DNA of 64,000 nt from Rikenellaceae bacterium (GCA_015059845.1 SUZR01000004.1:129156-193155), one strand, 5' to 3'; positions 16,265-25,736 are shown, counted from the stretch's first letter. The notes: a model not told the origin generated them from the sequence alone. Made by a program: numbers and translations.

Positions 16265-18172
16265 CTATCTACCAAACTTTATCAGCATAACGTTTATATC
16301 TGCGGGACTCACGCCCGGAATACGCGACGCCTGCCCTATCGTCTGCGGACGAATCTTTGTAAGTTTCTGGCGCGCCTCGATGGTCAGCGCATTCATCTGC
16401 ATAAAATCAAAACCCTCGGGAATCACAATATTCTCCAGTCGGCGCAGCTTCTCGGCCAGCAATTTCTCGCGCTCGATGTAGCCTTTATACTTGATTTGAA
16501 TCTCCGCCTGCTCGATAATTTCGGGTGTTATGTTGTTCTTCTCAACAAAACGCTTTACCTTCGGCAGCGCCTCAATTAGCTCGGTAAACGAAAATTCATT
16601 GCGCGAAACCAGCGCATAGAGCTTGCGGCCCTGCGAAATTGGCGGCAAATTGTGCGATTTTAAATACTCCTCAATTTCCGTTATTTTGACACTCTGCTCG
16701 TGCGCAAAGGAAATAAGCGATTCTACGAGCGATTTTTTTTCGGTGAATTTTTCCCAATTTTCGGCCGTAACAAGTCCGATTTCGTATCCAATCGGAGTCA
16801 AACGCAGGTCGGCATTATCCTGACGCAGCAGGATTCTGTACTCGGCACGCGAGGTGAACATACGATACGGCTCATCGACACCCTTGGTCACGAGGTCGTC
16901 AATCAGCACTCCGATGTAGGCCTCATCGCGCTTCAAGATTATCGGCTCCTGAGCGTGCAGGCGGCGATGTGCATTTATGCCCGCCATCAAACCCTGCGCC
17001 GCAGCCTCCTCATATCCCGTTGTGCCATTCACCTGACCGGCGAAGTAGAGATTGCGCACTAGCTTCGTTTCGAGCGAGTGCTTGAGCTGCGTGGGCGGGA
17101 AATAGTCATACTCGATAGCATATCCGGGACGATAGACGTGCACCTGCTCCAAGCCGCGTATCTTTCTTAAGGCCGCGAGCTGTATCTCCTGCGGCAGCGA
17201 CGACGAGAAACCATTTATATAATACTCGTTCGTATCCCACCCCTCAGGCTCGAGGAAGAGCTGGTGCTGCTCCTTCTCGGCGAAGGTGCGCAGCTTATCC
17301 TCAATGCTCGGACAGTAGCGCGGGCCGATGCCCTGAATCGTACCATTAAACAAGGGCGAGCGGTCAAAACCCTCACGCAATAGGGCGTGCACCTCGGGCG
17401 AGGTATAGACCAAATAACAAGGTTTCTGCTCTTTAACTACTTGAGTATCAGTTGAAAAAGAAAATTTTGAAGGCTCCGCGTCACCCTCTTGTATCTCCAG
17501 AGCAGAAAAGTCAACCGAGCGGCCGTCAATACGTGCGGGCGTGCCTGTCTTCATACGGCCGACCTCGAAACCGAGGGCCGCGAGCCTCTCCGTGATGCCG
17601 TGCGAGGCAGCGTCACCTGCCCTACCGCCCTCGGCATTCTGCTCGCCGCAGTGCATCAAACCACCCAAAAAAGTACCAGCCGTGAGCACCACCGCACGGG
17701 CCGAGAACTCCACGCCCATACGTGTCTTTACGCCCGTAATCTGGGGCTCTGCATCCTGCTCGGCGGGCGAGAAAACAAGCTCCGTGGCGGCATCCTGCCA
17801 GATGTATAGGTTGGGCGTGTTCTCCAGCTCACGACGCCACAGACGCGAGAAAAGCTCCTTGTCGCACTGCGCACGCGGGCTCCACATAGCGGCTCCCTTC
17901 GAGCGGTTGAGCATACGGAACTGTATGGTCGAGCGGTCCGTGATGCGGGCCATACAGCCGCCCAAGGCGTCTATCTCGCGCACGATTTGACCCTTCGCCA
18001 CGCCACCCACCGCGGGGTTGCACGACATCGAAGCCATCTTCTGCATATCCATCGTCAGCAGCAGCGTGCGCGAGCCGAGGCGTGCTGCGGCCGAGGCGGC
18101 CTCGCAGCCTGCGTGGCCCGCACCTATGACGATGACGTCGTAGTCGTAAAGATTTGTATTTGGTTGAATCAC
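16265..18172 (-). CDS. mnmG: tRNA uridine 5-carboxymethylaminomethyl modification enzyme MnmG (GidA)
   Basis: 635 residues, full family length. N-terminal FAD site VIGAGHAGCEAA, then SCNPAVGGVAKGQ, the second signature GTFLGG, GPRYCPSIEDK, GYEEAAAQGL, and the C-terminal helical domain. With MnmE it installs cmnm5 groups at the tRNA wobble uridine. mnmG is frequently close to oriC, consistent with the DnaA-box cluster and parS nearby. It is separated from ybeY by hairpin R5 on the same strand. Confidence 0.97.
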   Translation of the reverse strand: MIQPNTNLYDYDVIVIGAGHAGCEAASAAARLGSRTLLLTMDMQKMASMSCNPAVGGVAKGQIVREIDALGGCMARITDRSTIQFRMLNRSKGAAMWSPRAQCDKELFSRLWRRELENTPNLYIWQDAATELVFSPAEQDAEPQITGVKTRMGVEFSARAVVLTAGTFLGGLMHCGEQNAEGGRAGDAASHGITERLAALGFEVGRMKTGTPARIDGRSVDFSALEIQEGDAEPSKFSFSTDTQVVKEQKPCYLVYTSPEVHALLREGFDRSPLFNGTIQGIGPRYCPSIEDKLRTFAEKEQHQLFLEPEGWDTNEYYINGFSSSLPQEIQLAALRKIRGLEQVHVYRPGYAIEYDYFPPTQLKHSLETKLVRNLYFAGQVNGTTGYEEAAAQGLMAGINAHRRLHAQEPIILKRDEAYIGVLIDDLVTKGVDEPYRMFTSRAEYRILLRQDNADLRLTPIGYEIGLVTAENWEKFTEKKSLVESLISFAHEQSVKITEIEEYLKSHNLPPISQGRKLYALVSRNEFSFTELIEALPKVKRFVEKNNITPEIIEQAEIQIKYKGYIEREKLLAEKLRRLENIVIPEGFDFMQMNALTIEARQKLTKIRPQTIGQASRIPGVSPADINVMLIKFGR

Positions 18173-18189
18173 AATAGTTTATATTTTAT

Positions 18190-18258
18190 ATTATAGGTGT
18201 TATAAGTATTATGGGTGTTATATAAAAATAAGATTTTATAATTCTTATAACACTTATT
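18190..18258. repeat. 9-bp-unit hairpin, copy R5 (overlaps the ybeY stop)
   Basis: ATAGGTGTT-ATAAGTATT-ATGGGTGTT, loop ATATAAAAATAAGATTTT, right arm ATAATTCTTATAACACTTATT. The right arm includes the TAA stop codon of ybeY (18254-18256). Confidence 0.85.
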
Positions 18259-18700
18259 CTAACTCAGGAGCGAACATCTGCTTATAGAGTGCCAGATACT
18301 TATCCTCCTTACGGTGCATCTGCTTCTCGGCGCGGGGCGACTTGTCCTTCTGGCCGCAGAGGTGCAGCACGCCGTGCACCACCACGCGAAGCATCTCCTC
18401 GCGGGCAGTAGCGCCGTAGATGCGGGCATTGTCGGCCACGGTCTCCACGTCGATAAAGATATCGCCACTCACCACGCGCGTGCCCTTGCGGTCGCTGTAA
18501 TCGAAGGTGATGATGTCGGTGAAGTAGTCGTGCCCGATGAAGTCGATATTCATCTTGCGATGCACCTCGCTCGAGCAGAAGATGTAGGTCACATCGCCCA
18601 GCGTGTAACCCTCCTCGTCGGCCACGCACTTGAGCCACGCGGCAATCTTGCGCTTCTCGCGCAGGCGGTATGTTGTTGAGTCGTTGTAGTAGCGGACCAT
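18254..18700 (-). CDS. ybeY: Endoribonuclease YbeY (16S rRNA maturation)
   Basis: 148 residues, the usual family length. The zinc motif reads HGVLHLCGQKD, with two of the canonical three histidines visible and Asp in the third region. SGDIFID and FIGHDYFTDIITFDY are family blocks. Acts in 16S 3' maturation and ribosome quality control. Starts 3 bp after the stop of the EnvC-like gene, so it is the third gene of an operon. Its stop codon lies in a repeat arm. Confidence 0.92.
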   Translation of the reverse strand: MVRYYNDSTTYRLREKRKIAAWLKCVADEEGYTLGDVTYIFCSSEVHRKMNIDFIGHDYFTDIITFDYSDRKGTRVVSGDIFIDVETVADNARIYGATAREEMLRVVVHGVLHLCGQKDKSPRAEKQMHRKEDKYLALYKQMFAPELE

Positions 18701-18703
18701 ATT

Positions 18704-19858
18704 TTATTTCTTCTTAAAGCAGTTTGCGGCGCGCATAACCTCCTTGGGGTTGGGCGAGTAGATACCGAATACCATCTTATACTCGGTCTTCATCGTGGTG
18801 ATGTTCACCGAGGCACCCACCTCTCCCAATGTGCCGTTTTTCGCTATTTTCTGCTCCTTGCGCACCACCACGTTATCGAGGTTGGCGTAGGAGGTTATAT
18901 ACTCTCCGTGGGCCACAAAAACGTCGTATTTGCCCGTTATTCGGTTGCGGCGCACCTCCACAACCTTGCCCTCATAAATAGAGCGCACAGCAGCACCCTT
19001 CTCGCCCACAATCTCGGCCATATTACCCTTATATTCGCGTACGCGGCCACCCACAACAGGAAGGTTCAGGTTCGACGTGGTACGCGAGAACGAAGCACCC
19101 ACGCTGTTACCCTTCGTGAGCTTACGCAGGGCGTCAATGGCGGCATCGAGTCGCTCCTCGCTCTCCATCTTCTCTTTGAGGGCCGCCTGCTCGCGCTTCG
19201 AGAGCTGGCTCATAGCCTTCTTGGCCGATGAAACATCACCCTGCAGCTTCTTACGCTGCGCCTCCGCCTTGCGCTGCACAGAGTCGAGCGAGTGGCGACG
19301 TTGGGCGAGCGAGGACTGCTGCTCCTCCAGAGCCTTGGCGAGCGAATCCATACGGTGCAGGCGCTCCTTGCGCAGCACAGCCATAGCGCGTATGTTGGCT
19401 ATGCGGCGTGCCGCATCGGTGAAGTTCTCGGATGCGAGAATATATGTTATATAGTTGTTCTGCTTGTAGTTACGATATGCCTCGCGTACCATCTCGGCGT
19501 AGCTCTCTTTCTCTGTCGCAAAGTTTGTCTGCGTCTGCTGCAGGAGCGAGTCGTTATGCACAATGCTCCGCTCGATGGAGCCTATCTCGCGCTCGGTGCG
19601 GTTCAGAAGCTGGTTGCGTGAGTTTATCTGACGCGTGATGGAACGCACACGCTGCTGCGCTGTCGATTTATCCTTTTTTATGGAGTTGAGCTTCTTCTCA
19701 TCCTCGGCCAGCTCCTTCTCCAGCTGCTCGACGATGCGACGCTGCTCGGCGATGCGGGCCTTCTCCTCGGCGGTCTGCTTCTGCGACATAACGCACTGTG
19801 GCAGAGCCATAAGCAGTGCCATCACAAGGAGCAATATACGCATCGGAATCTTCATCAC
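18704..19858 (-). CDS. EnvC-like murein hydrolase activator (degenerate LytM domain)
   Basis: 384 residues. Signal peptide (LLVMALLMALPQCVMSQ), a long coiled coil (about 25-240, rich in E, K, R, Q), then a C-terminal M23/LytM-like domain. The domain has lost its zinc ligands: the usual YAHL is YANLD and the terminal HLHFE-type motif is replaced by KMVFGIY. It is therefore more likely an activator of cell-wall amidases than a peptidase. The gene starts 2 bp after the TPR gene's stop. Confidence 0.85.
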   Translation of the reverse strand: MMKIPMRILLLVMALLMALPQCVMSQKQTAEEKARIAEQRRIVEQLEKELAEDEKKLNSIKKDKSTAQQRVRSITRQINSRNQLLNRTEREIGSIERSIVHNDSLLQQTQTNFATEKESYAEMVREAYRNYKQNNYITYILASENFTDAARRIANIRAMAVLRKERLHRMDSLAKALEEQQSSLAQRRHSLDSVQRKAEAQRKKLQGDVSSAKKAMSQLSKREQAALKEKMESEERLDAAIDALRKLTKGNSVGASFSRTTSNLNLPVVGGRVREYKGNMAEIVGEKGAAVRSIYEGKVVEVRRNRITGKYDVFVAHGEYITSYANLDNVVVRKEQKIAKNGTLGEVGASVNITTMKTEYKMVFGIYSPNPKEVMRAANCFKKK

Positions 19859-19860
19859 GT

Positions 19861-21723
19861 CTATTTTTTCTTCTTTTTATCCACCACCACGAACTCCTCC
19901 ACGCGCTTATCCTTCGCCTCCTTCGGGATGGCCAGACGCAGCTCGATGGCCTCCTTGTCGGCACCCATACCGAGAGCCTTTTTCCAGTATGTCTCGGCCA
20001 TAAAACGCTCGTTCAGCGCAAAGAGAATATCACCATAGTGCAACGGCAGCTCGGCACTCTCGGTGCGGTCCAGCGATAGGGCCTGACGCATATGCTTGCG
20101 TGCCTGCTCGTAGCGGCCCAGCTTGTAGAGAATCCACGCGAAGGTGTCGAGGTAGGTCGAGTTACCCTTCTCGAGATAGATAGCCTTGGCCGACATCTTC
20201 ATCGCCTTCTCGAGCAGCTCGGCATCGTCGGTCTCCTCGCTGATGAAGTAGGCGTAGTTGTTGAGTGTCATTGCGTTATTCTCGTATAGCGCGAGCGATG
20301 TCTCGTACGACTTGTTACGCTGCTGCGTAGCCTTTTTCTTGTTTATGCGCAACTTGAAGCCTGTGGTGTCGGCCTTTGCACCCGCATCCAGACGCTCGAC
20401 CATAGCGTGGTATGTGTCGCCTATATATCCCCAAATCTGCCCCTTGAGCGAGTCCGTGGGGGCAATCTCCAGCGCCTGCTCGAAGGTGGCCACCGAGCCG
20501 TGCAGGTCGCCCTTGATGTATTGGCGGTTGGCCTTGCGGATGTAGAGCGCAGGGTCGTCGGGGAAGAGCTTCACCGCCTGCTGCACATATACATCCACCG
20601 AGTCGGGGCGTGCGAGGTAGTCCTCGAGGTCGATGACAGCCATATAGTAATCCATCTGTGGCGGCTCGTCCTTCAGGTGTAGCTTGAAGTGTGCGAGGGC
20701 CGCCTCCACCTCACCTCCTGCCAGCAGATGGTCGCCATAGATATCCACCACGCGCTTGTCGTCGGGGTGGCGCATAGCCATCGCCGTAGCCATCGCACCG
20801 AGGGCGAAGTAGTTCTGTCCGTAGAACTTACGGTCTTTGGTGAGGTTTTCAAAGAGCTGAATCTTTCGCTCCAGCGGGAAGCCGTCCAGGGCGTACAATC
20901 GCTGCAAGGCACCCAGATAACCCTTCGTGTCACGCTGCTGCGAGCAGAAGTCGGCATAGAGTCCCAGCGCCTGCACATTCGTGGAGTCCATCTCCAGCGC
21001 CCGCTCGAAGGTGGCACGTGCCAGCGAATCCTTCTTCGCGGCGGCGTAGGTCTCGGCCAGCGACACAACATTCTCCACCTCGTAGGGTGCCGCATCGACA
21101 CTCTCCTGCGCCTCCTCGATGGCACGCTCCATCTGCCCCGTAGAGATGAGCAGGTGGCGTTTCATATTCGAGAGGTAGGGATTCTTGCCGAAGCGCATAT
21201 CGGCCGAGTCGAGAATCGAGATGGCCGAGTAGGGCTGCTTGCGCTGGTTGTAAATCATCGCCAGAATGCGGTAGTTGTCGGCATTGTTGGGCTCCATACG
21301 CATCAGTCGGCGGTAGATGGGCAGCGCGTCGTCGTAGCGGTTGTTGAGCACTAACGAACGTGCATAAACATCTGTGTACCAGCCACTCATCGTATCTTGC
21401 TCGTATGCCTTGCGGGCATACTCCAGTGCCTGAGGCTCACGCCCTGGCTCGCGCAGCTCCTGCTGTGCAAGCTGATAGAGCGCGGGGGCATAGGTGGAGT
21501 CAAGCTCCAGAATCTCCATATATGCCTTGCGTGCTGCGGCCGTGTCGCGGTGTATGGCCGTCTGCTTGAGGGCATCGGTGTAGCGATATGCGGCACGCAG
21601 CGAGTCGGGGATGACAAGCTTTGGCTTATTGTCGGGCATAGCGGCCCGTGCCACAAATCCCGCAAGAAGTGTGGCAGCCACGATGCCGTGCATCGCCAGG
21701 CGATATATGCTCTTGAGTGTCAA
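19861..21723 (-). CDS. Secreted tetratricopeptide repeat protein
   Basis: 620 residues from a TTG at 21723 (an in-frame stop lies just upstream) or 610 from ATG 21693; the TTG start gives the more normal signal peptide (KSIYRLAMHGIVAATLLAGFVARA). At least ten TPR-like helical pairs follow, for example YAPALYQLAQQELRE and NADNYRILAMIYNQ. The C-terminus is Lys-rich (VVDKKKKK). Probably a periplasmic or outer-membrane-associated scaffold; first gene of an operon with the EnvC-like protein and ybeY. Confidence 0.82.
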   Translation of the reverse strand: MTLKSIYRLAMHGIVAATLLAGFVARAAMPDNKPKLVIPDSLRAAYRYTDALKQTAIHRDTAAARKAYMEILELDSTYAPALYQLAQQELREPGREPQALEYARKAYEQDTMSGWYTDVYARSLVLNNRYDDALPIYRRLMRMEPNNADNYRILAMIYNQRKQPYSAISILDSADMRFGKNPYLSNMKRHLLISTGQMERAIEEAQESVDAAPYEVENVVSLAETYAAAKKDSLARATFERALEMDSTNVQALGLYADFCSQQRDTKGYLGALQRLYALDGFPLERKIQLFENLTKDRKFYGQNYFALGAMATAMAMRHPDDKRVVDIYGDHLLAGGEVEAALAHFKLHLKDEPPQMDYYMAVIDLEDYLARPDSVDVYVQQAVKLFPDDPALYIRKANRQYIKGDLHGSVATFEQALEIAPTDSLKGQIWGYIGDTYHAMVERLDAGAKADTTGFKLRINKKKATQQRNKSYETSLALYENNAMTLNNYAYFISEETDDAELLEKAMKMSAKAIYLEKGNSTYLDTFAWILYKLGRYEQARKHMRQALSLDRTESAELPLHYGDILFALNERFMAETYWKKALGMGADKEAIELRLAIPKEAKDKRVEEFVVVDKKKKK

Positions 21724-21733
21724 TGTTTTTTGC

Positions 21734-21852
21734 TATAATTGTTATAAGTGTTATAGGTGTTATAAGTATTATAGGCTTGCGGTGATAGTGCGGTGTTTAC
21801 GCTGCTGGTGCTATAACTCCTATAACTCTTATAATTACTGTTCCTCCTATAA
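21734..21852. repeat. 9-bp-unit hairpin, copy R6 (overlaps the pheS stop)
   Basis: ATAATTGTT-ATAAGTGTT-ATAGGTGTT-ATAAGTATT-ATAGG, then a 39-nt GC-rich loop, then GCTATAACTCCTATAACTCTTATAATT and an extra CTCCTATAAT. The last unit contains the pheS stop codon TAG (21847-21849). The longest loop of the family. Confidence 0.82.
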
Positions 21853-22887
21853 TGCGCTATCAAACTGGTGGAGGAAGCGCACGTCGTTCTCGAAGTAGAG
21901 GCGCAAGTCCTTCACGCCGTACTTCAACATAGCGATACGCTCAACACCCATACCAAAGGCGAAGCCTGAGTACTTCTTTGAGTCTATGCCGCTGGCCTCC
22001 AAGACGTTGGGGTCAACCATACCGCAACCCATAATCTCCAGCCAGCCCGTACCCTTACATACGTTGCAGCCCTTGCCGCCGCAGAGGTTACAGCTTACAT
22101 CCACCTCGGCCGAAGGCTCGGTGAAGGGGAAGTATGAGGGGCGCATACGAATCGTTGCCGACTCGCCGAACATCTCCTTAGCGAAGTAGAGAATCGACTG
22201 CTTCATATCGGCGAACGATACGTTCTCGTCGATATACAGACCCTCCACCTGGTGGAAGATGCAGTGCGCACGATACGAGATAGCCTCGTTACGGAACACA
22301 CGGCCGGGGCATACGATGCGGATGGGCGGCTTCTGATGCTCCATAGCACGCACCTGAATAGACGAGGTGTGGGTACGCAGCAACAAATCCTTCACGTTGG
22401 GCTCGTTCGATGCCTTCTCTACGAAGAATGTATCCTGCATATCGCGTGCGGGGTGCGAGAGGGGGAAGTTCAGAGCTGAGAATACGTGCCAGTCGTCCTC
22501 AATCTCGGGACCCTCGGCTACGGTGTAGCCCAGGCGTGAGAAGATATCTACAATCTGATTCTTCACAATCGAGATGGGGTGGCGTGTGCCATCAGCCTCT
22601 GCCGAGCCGGGGCGGGTCATATCGTCGATGGCCTCGCTCTTTACGGCCGACGACTGAAGCGTAGCCTTCAGCTCGTTGATGCGAGCCTGTGCCGCCTGCT
22701 TTAGGGCGTTGATTTTCTGGCCGAGCTCGCGCTTCTGCTCTGCGGGCACGCTCTTAAATTCGTCCATAAGGGCTGTAAGTTCGCCCTTTTTGCCGAGGAT
22801 TTTGATGCGGAACTCCTCCACCTCAGCGGCTGTGGTGGGCGCAAAGGCCTCTACACGTCCAAGTAAGTCGTTAATTTTGGTAATCAT
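21847..22887 (-). CDS. pheS: Phenylalanyl-tRNA synthetase alpha subunit
   Basis: 346 residues. Coiled-coil N-terminus (about 1-85), then the class II catalytic core with motif 2 (VFRNEAISYRAHCIFHQVEGL) shown here in part, the GGKGCNVCKGTGWLEI insertion and motif 3 GMGVERIAMLKYG. Pairs with PheT, which is not in the window. The predicted minus-strand promoter (22949-22956) overlaps the start region of a promoter running the other way. Confidence 0.96.
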   Translation of the reverse strand: MITKINDLLGRVEAFAPTTAAEVEEFRIKILGKKGELTALMDEFKSVPAEQKRELGQKINALKQAAQARINELKATLQSSAVKSEAIDDMTRPGSAEADGTRHPISIVKNQIVDIFSRLGYTVAEGPEIEDDWHVFSALNFPLSHPARDMQDTFFVEKASNEPNVKDLLLRTHTSSIQVRAMEHQKPPIRIVCPGRVFRNEAISYRAHCIFHQVEGLYIDENVSFADMKQSILYFAKEMFGESATIRMRPSYFPFTEPSAEVDVSCNLCGGKGCNVCKGTGWLEIMGCGMVDPNVLEASGIDSKKYSGFAFGMGVERIAMLKYGVKDLRLYFENDVRFLHQFDSAL

Positions 22888-22893
22888 CGCTAT

Positions 22894-22924
22894 TTTGCTT
22901 TTTATATTATTTTCGATATTTTTG
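22894..22924 (+). promoter_or_regulatory. Promoter of the patatin-like gene
   Basis: TTTG (22894-22897), 19-bp spacer, TATTTTTG (22917-22924). Predicted start near 22931, leader about 35 nt. Confidence 0.75.
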
Positions 22925-22948
22925 CGTTACTAATGTATATATAACGCG

Positions 22949-22956
22949 CAAAGTTA
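22949..22956 (-). promoter_or_regulatory. -7 box for pheS
   Basis: Minus-strand TAACTTTG. Predicted start near 22942 gives a 55-nt leader. This promoter faces the patatin promoter. Confidence 0.6.
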
Positions 22957-22965
22957 CTAAAAAAT

Positions 22966-25464
22966 ATGAAAACCGCCCGTTTTTTTCTACTATTTATATT
23001 GTCGCTCGTTGTGGTTGCGACGGGTGATGTGGCGGCACAACAGAGAGTGGAGTCGGGCAACGCGGCTCTGCACTTCGGCGACAGCCTCTCCACATCCCAG
23101 CGCCGCGCCGTGCGTCGTGCCAGCCGCCGACTGCTGCGTATGGCCGAGGATACCACCCTTGCCGGTCGTGCCGATATTGTCACCGACTCGGTGAAAAACC
23201 GCCCCACGGCGGGTAAGGTAGGCCTTGTTCTGGCTGGTGGTGGCGCAAAGGGATTGTACCACATCGGCGTTATTAAGGCTCTGGAGGAGAACGAGATACC
23301 TATCGACTACGTGTCGGGCACCTCGATGGGCGCCATCATCGGTGCGCTCTACGCCTCGGGTTACACGACCGACGAGATGACCGCCATCGTAACCTCGGGC
23401 AAGGTCGAGGAGTGGGTGTCGGGAAAGATTGACGACCGCTATAAATTCTTCTACACCGAGCGTCAGGATGTGCCCTCGATGTTCTCGGTATATATGGATG
23501 TGAAGCGCGACTCGCTCCACAGCCGCAATACGCTCGATTTGGCTCTGCCCCACGCCTTTATCAACACCTCGCAGATAGATATGGCCTTGACCGAGCTGTT
23601 CGCCCCCGCCACCGTGGCAAGTGGAGGCGACTTCGACAGGCTGATGATTCCCTTCCGCTGCATCGCCACCGACGTGAATCGCCACGAGGCGGTGAAGTAC
23701 GATGGGGGTGATTTGCCCTTTGCCGTGCGTGCCTCGATGTCATACCCCGTGCTGTTCCGCCCCGTGACCGACAAGCAGGGGCGCGTGCTGGTCGATGGCG
23801 GCTGCTACGATAACTTCCCGTGGCGGGCGCTGGAGGAGGATTTTTCGCCTTCGTTCCTTATTGGTTCGCAGTGTCTGGCCGAGAACGAACCCATCACGCA
23901 GGAGTCGTCTGTCGAGAAGCAGATAATGTCGCTTGTAACCATCCCCACGGACTACTCGCTGCCCGAGGGTAAGGGCTTGATTATCAAGCGTGAGATTACC
24001 GCCTCGCTGCTGGACTTTGCGGGCGGCCTCTCGACCATCCAGCAGGGCTACGACGATGCCCTGAAGGCCATCCCCGAACTCAAGGAGCGCATCACGGCCC
24101 GCCGTCCGCAGCAGGAGGTGGAGCGTCGTCGTGAGGCTTTTCTGGAGCGTTGCCCCGCGTTGGAGTTCAGCGACCTGGATGTCGAGGGCCTGAACGAGCG
24201 CCAGCAGCAGTATGCCCGCACCTTTATGAATTTCGAGAAGCGCCCGCTGCCCGACTCGGTGGTTGTGCCGACCATCTCGTTTGACGAGGTGAGGGAGCGT
24301 TACTTCACCCTTATGGCCACCAACGAATTCACCACAAACGCCTTCCCCGAGGTGAGCTACGACTCGCTGCGCAAGGATTTTCGTATGCGACTGAACCTCT
24401 CGTCGAAGCCGGGCGTGAAGTTCCTTGTGGGTGGTAATATTTCGTCAACGGTCTTTAACCAGATATTCTTGGGTTTCAACCACTTCCGCTTGGGTCGCAC
24501 GGCCCTCACGACCTATGCCGATATCTTCCTCGGCCCCGTATCTACGGTTGTTCGTGTGGGTGGCCGCACGGGCTTTATGAGCCGCACGCCTATGTACCTC
24601 GACTACTCGGTGCAGGGCTCGTGGCAGTCGAATCTGCGCGGCTCGTTTGGTAACGTAACCCCTGCCCGCAACACCATCGACGCCCGCACCATCGAAACCT
24701 ATGCACATCTGGGCTTCGGCCTGGCCACCACGCGCAAGAGTGTGCTTGAGCTCTCGGTAAATGCGGGATATAACTTCTACTCCTACGTGGAGAGCTACGA
24801 CAAGCCCGATGTGCCCTCGACGCACGACTGGTTCCGCTTTGCCGCCTCGCGTCTGCAGTTCCAGCACTCGACCCTCGACAAGATAGCCTACCCCACACGC
24901 GGAGGTCGCTTCACGGCCTCGGTCATCGGCGTGCTGGGTCGTGATAAGTACGAGACGGCCGAGCTCTTTGCCCAGCAGATGCGTGCGCAGCAGTCGCGCA
25001 AGTGGGTGGGTGCGAAACTCAAGTGGGAGCACTACCCCAGCAACTGGCGCGACTGGTGGTTCTCGGTGAGCTACAACATCGAGGCGGTATATACCAACCA
25101 TCCCACGTTCGGAAACCCCTATGCCACAATACTTTCGTCGCCACGCTACACGCCGCTGGCGCACTCGCAGATGTTGTATATGCCCGAGTTTTATGCCGAC
25201 CGCTACGCCGCCGTGGGCGTGATGCCCACCTTCAAGATGTGGCCCAACTTCTACCTGCGTGCGGGCGTGTTTGCTATGCTGCGTGACCCGATTGTGGCCG
25301 ACGAGTATATGCACTATATGGGCGATTTGTCGCTCGTCTATCACACCCCCATCGGGCCTGTGAGCCTCTCGGTTACCAAGTATAACTTCGACACGAAGAA
25401 CAACTGCTACGTGATGTTCAACTTCGGCTATCCGATTTTCGGCTCACGAGGATTGTATTATTAG
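22966..25464 (+). CDS. Patatin-like phospholipase fused to an outer-membrane beta-barrel
   Basis: 832 residues. Signal peptide ending VAAQQ; patatin domain (about 75-290) with oxyanion loop GGGAKG, nucleophile elbow GTSMG and catalytic Asp in VDGGCYDN, so the Ser-Asp dyad is intact. The C-terminal half (about 470-832) is a BamA/Omp85-like surface antigen barrel ending in the aromatic FGYPIFGSRGLYY. This is the layout of type Vd-like patatin proteins such as PlpD. Here it probably acts as an envelope lipase; whether the lipase is released is unknown. Confidence 0.9.
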   Translation: MKTARFFLLFILSLVVVATGDVAAQQRVESGNAALHFGDSLSTSQRRAVRRASRRLLRMAEDTTLAGRADIVTDSVKNRPTAGKVGLVLAGGGAKGLYHIGVIKALEENEIPIDYVSGTSMGAIIGALYASGYTTDEMTAIVTSGKVEEWVSGKIDDRYKFFYTERQDVPSMFSVYMDVKRDSLHSRNTLDLALPHAFINTSQIDMALTELFAPATVASGGDFDRLMIPFRCIATDVNRHEAVKYDGGDLPFAVRASMSYPVLFRPVTDKQGRVLVDGGCYDNFPWRALEEDFSPSFLIGSQCLAENEPITQESSVEKQIMSLVTIPTDYSLPEGKGLIIKREITASLLDFAGGLSTIQQGYDDALKAIPELKERITARRPQQEVERRREAFLERCPALEFSDLDVEGLNERQQQYARTFMNFEKRPLPDSVVVPTISFDEVRERYFTLMATNEFTTNAFPEVSYDSLRKDFRMRLNLSSKPGVKFLVGGNISSTVFNQIFLGFNHFRLGRTALTTYADIFLGPVSTVVRVGGRTGFMSRTPMYLDYSVQGSWQSNLRGSFGNVTPARNTIDARTIETYAHLGFGLATTRKSVLELSVNAGYNFYSYVESYDKPDVPSTHDWFRFAASRLQFQHSTLDKIAYPTRGGRFTASVIGVLGRDKYETAELFAQQMRAQQSRKWVGAKLKWEHYPSNWRDWWFSVSYNIEAVYTNHPTFGNPYATILSSPRYTPLAHSQMLYMPEFYADRYAAVGVMPTFKMWPNFYLRAGVFAMLRDPIVADEYMHYMGDLSLVYHTPIGPVSLSVTKYNFDTKNNCYVMFNFGYPIFGSRGLYY

Positions 25465-25486
25465 TCTGGCGCTGAGGGGGCGTTAG

Positions 25487-25565
25487 ATTATAAGTGTTAT
25501 AGGTGCTATAGGTGTTATAGGAGATTTACAATTCATATAATACTTATAGCACTTATAATTCTTAT
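25487..25565. repeat. 9-bp-unit hairpin, copy R7
   Basis: ATAAGTGTT-ATAGGTGCT-ATAGGTGTT-ATAGG, loop AGATTTACAATTC, right arm ATATAATACTTATAGCACTTATAATTCTTAT. Follows the patatin gene. Confidence 0.9.
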
Positions 25566-25601
25566 CTCTGCTTCAATATTTTATCTTTTCTCTTTTTTTC
25601 G

Positions 25602-25609
25602 TATATTTG
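25602..25609 (+). promoter_or_regulatory. -7 box for the moxR-led Bat locus
   Basis: TATATTTG fits TAnnTTTG; -33 is weak. The leader would be about 120 nt and would contain half-hairpin R8. Confidence 0.5.
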
Positions 25610-25677
25610 CAATAATATTCCCACGTCAACCGTTTTTATATAGCGCGTGTGACGCTTTCCGAGGTGAATATAACTGC

Positions 25678-25711
25678 ATATAACACTTATAGCACCTATA
25701 ACACCTATAGC
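25678..25711. repeat. 9-bp-unit half element, copy R8
   Basis: Only the right-arm type is present: ATATAACACTTATAGCACCTATAACACCTATAG. It lies in the leader, 26 bp before the moxR ATG. Confidence 0.8.
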
Positions 25712-25736
25712 AAAAAAATACAAAAATATACTAACA

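Noticed and set aside
21611..21898. Tyr/Cys-rich frame across R6
   Set aside because: Composition comes only from the 9-bp repeat; it overlaps the real TPR and pheS genes. The same applies to frames at 11178-11375, 11681-11962, 35877-36239 and 35906-36166.
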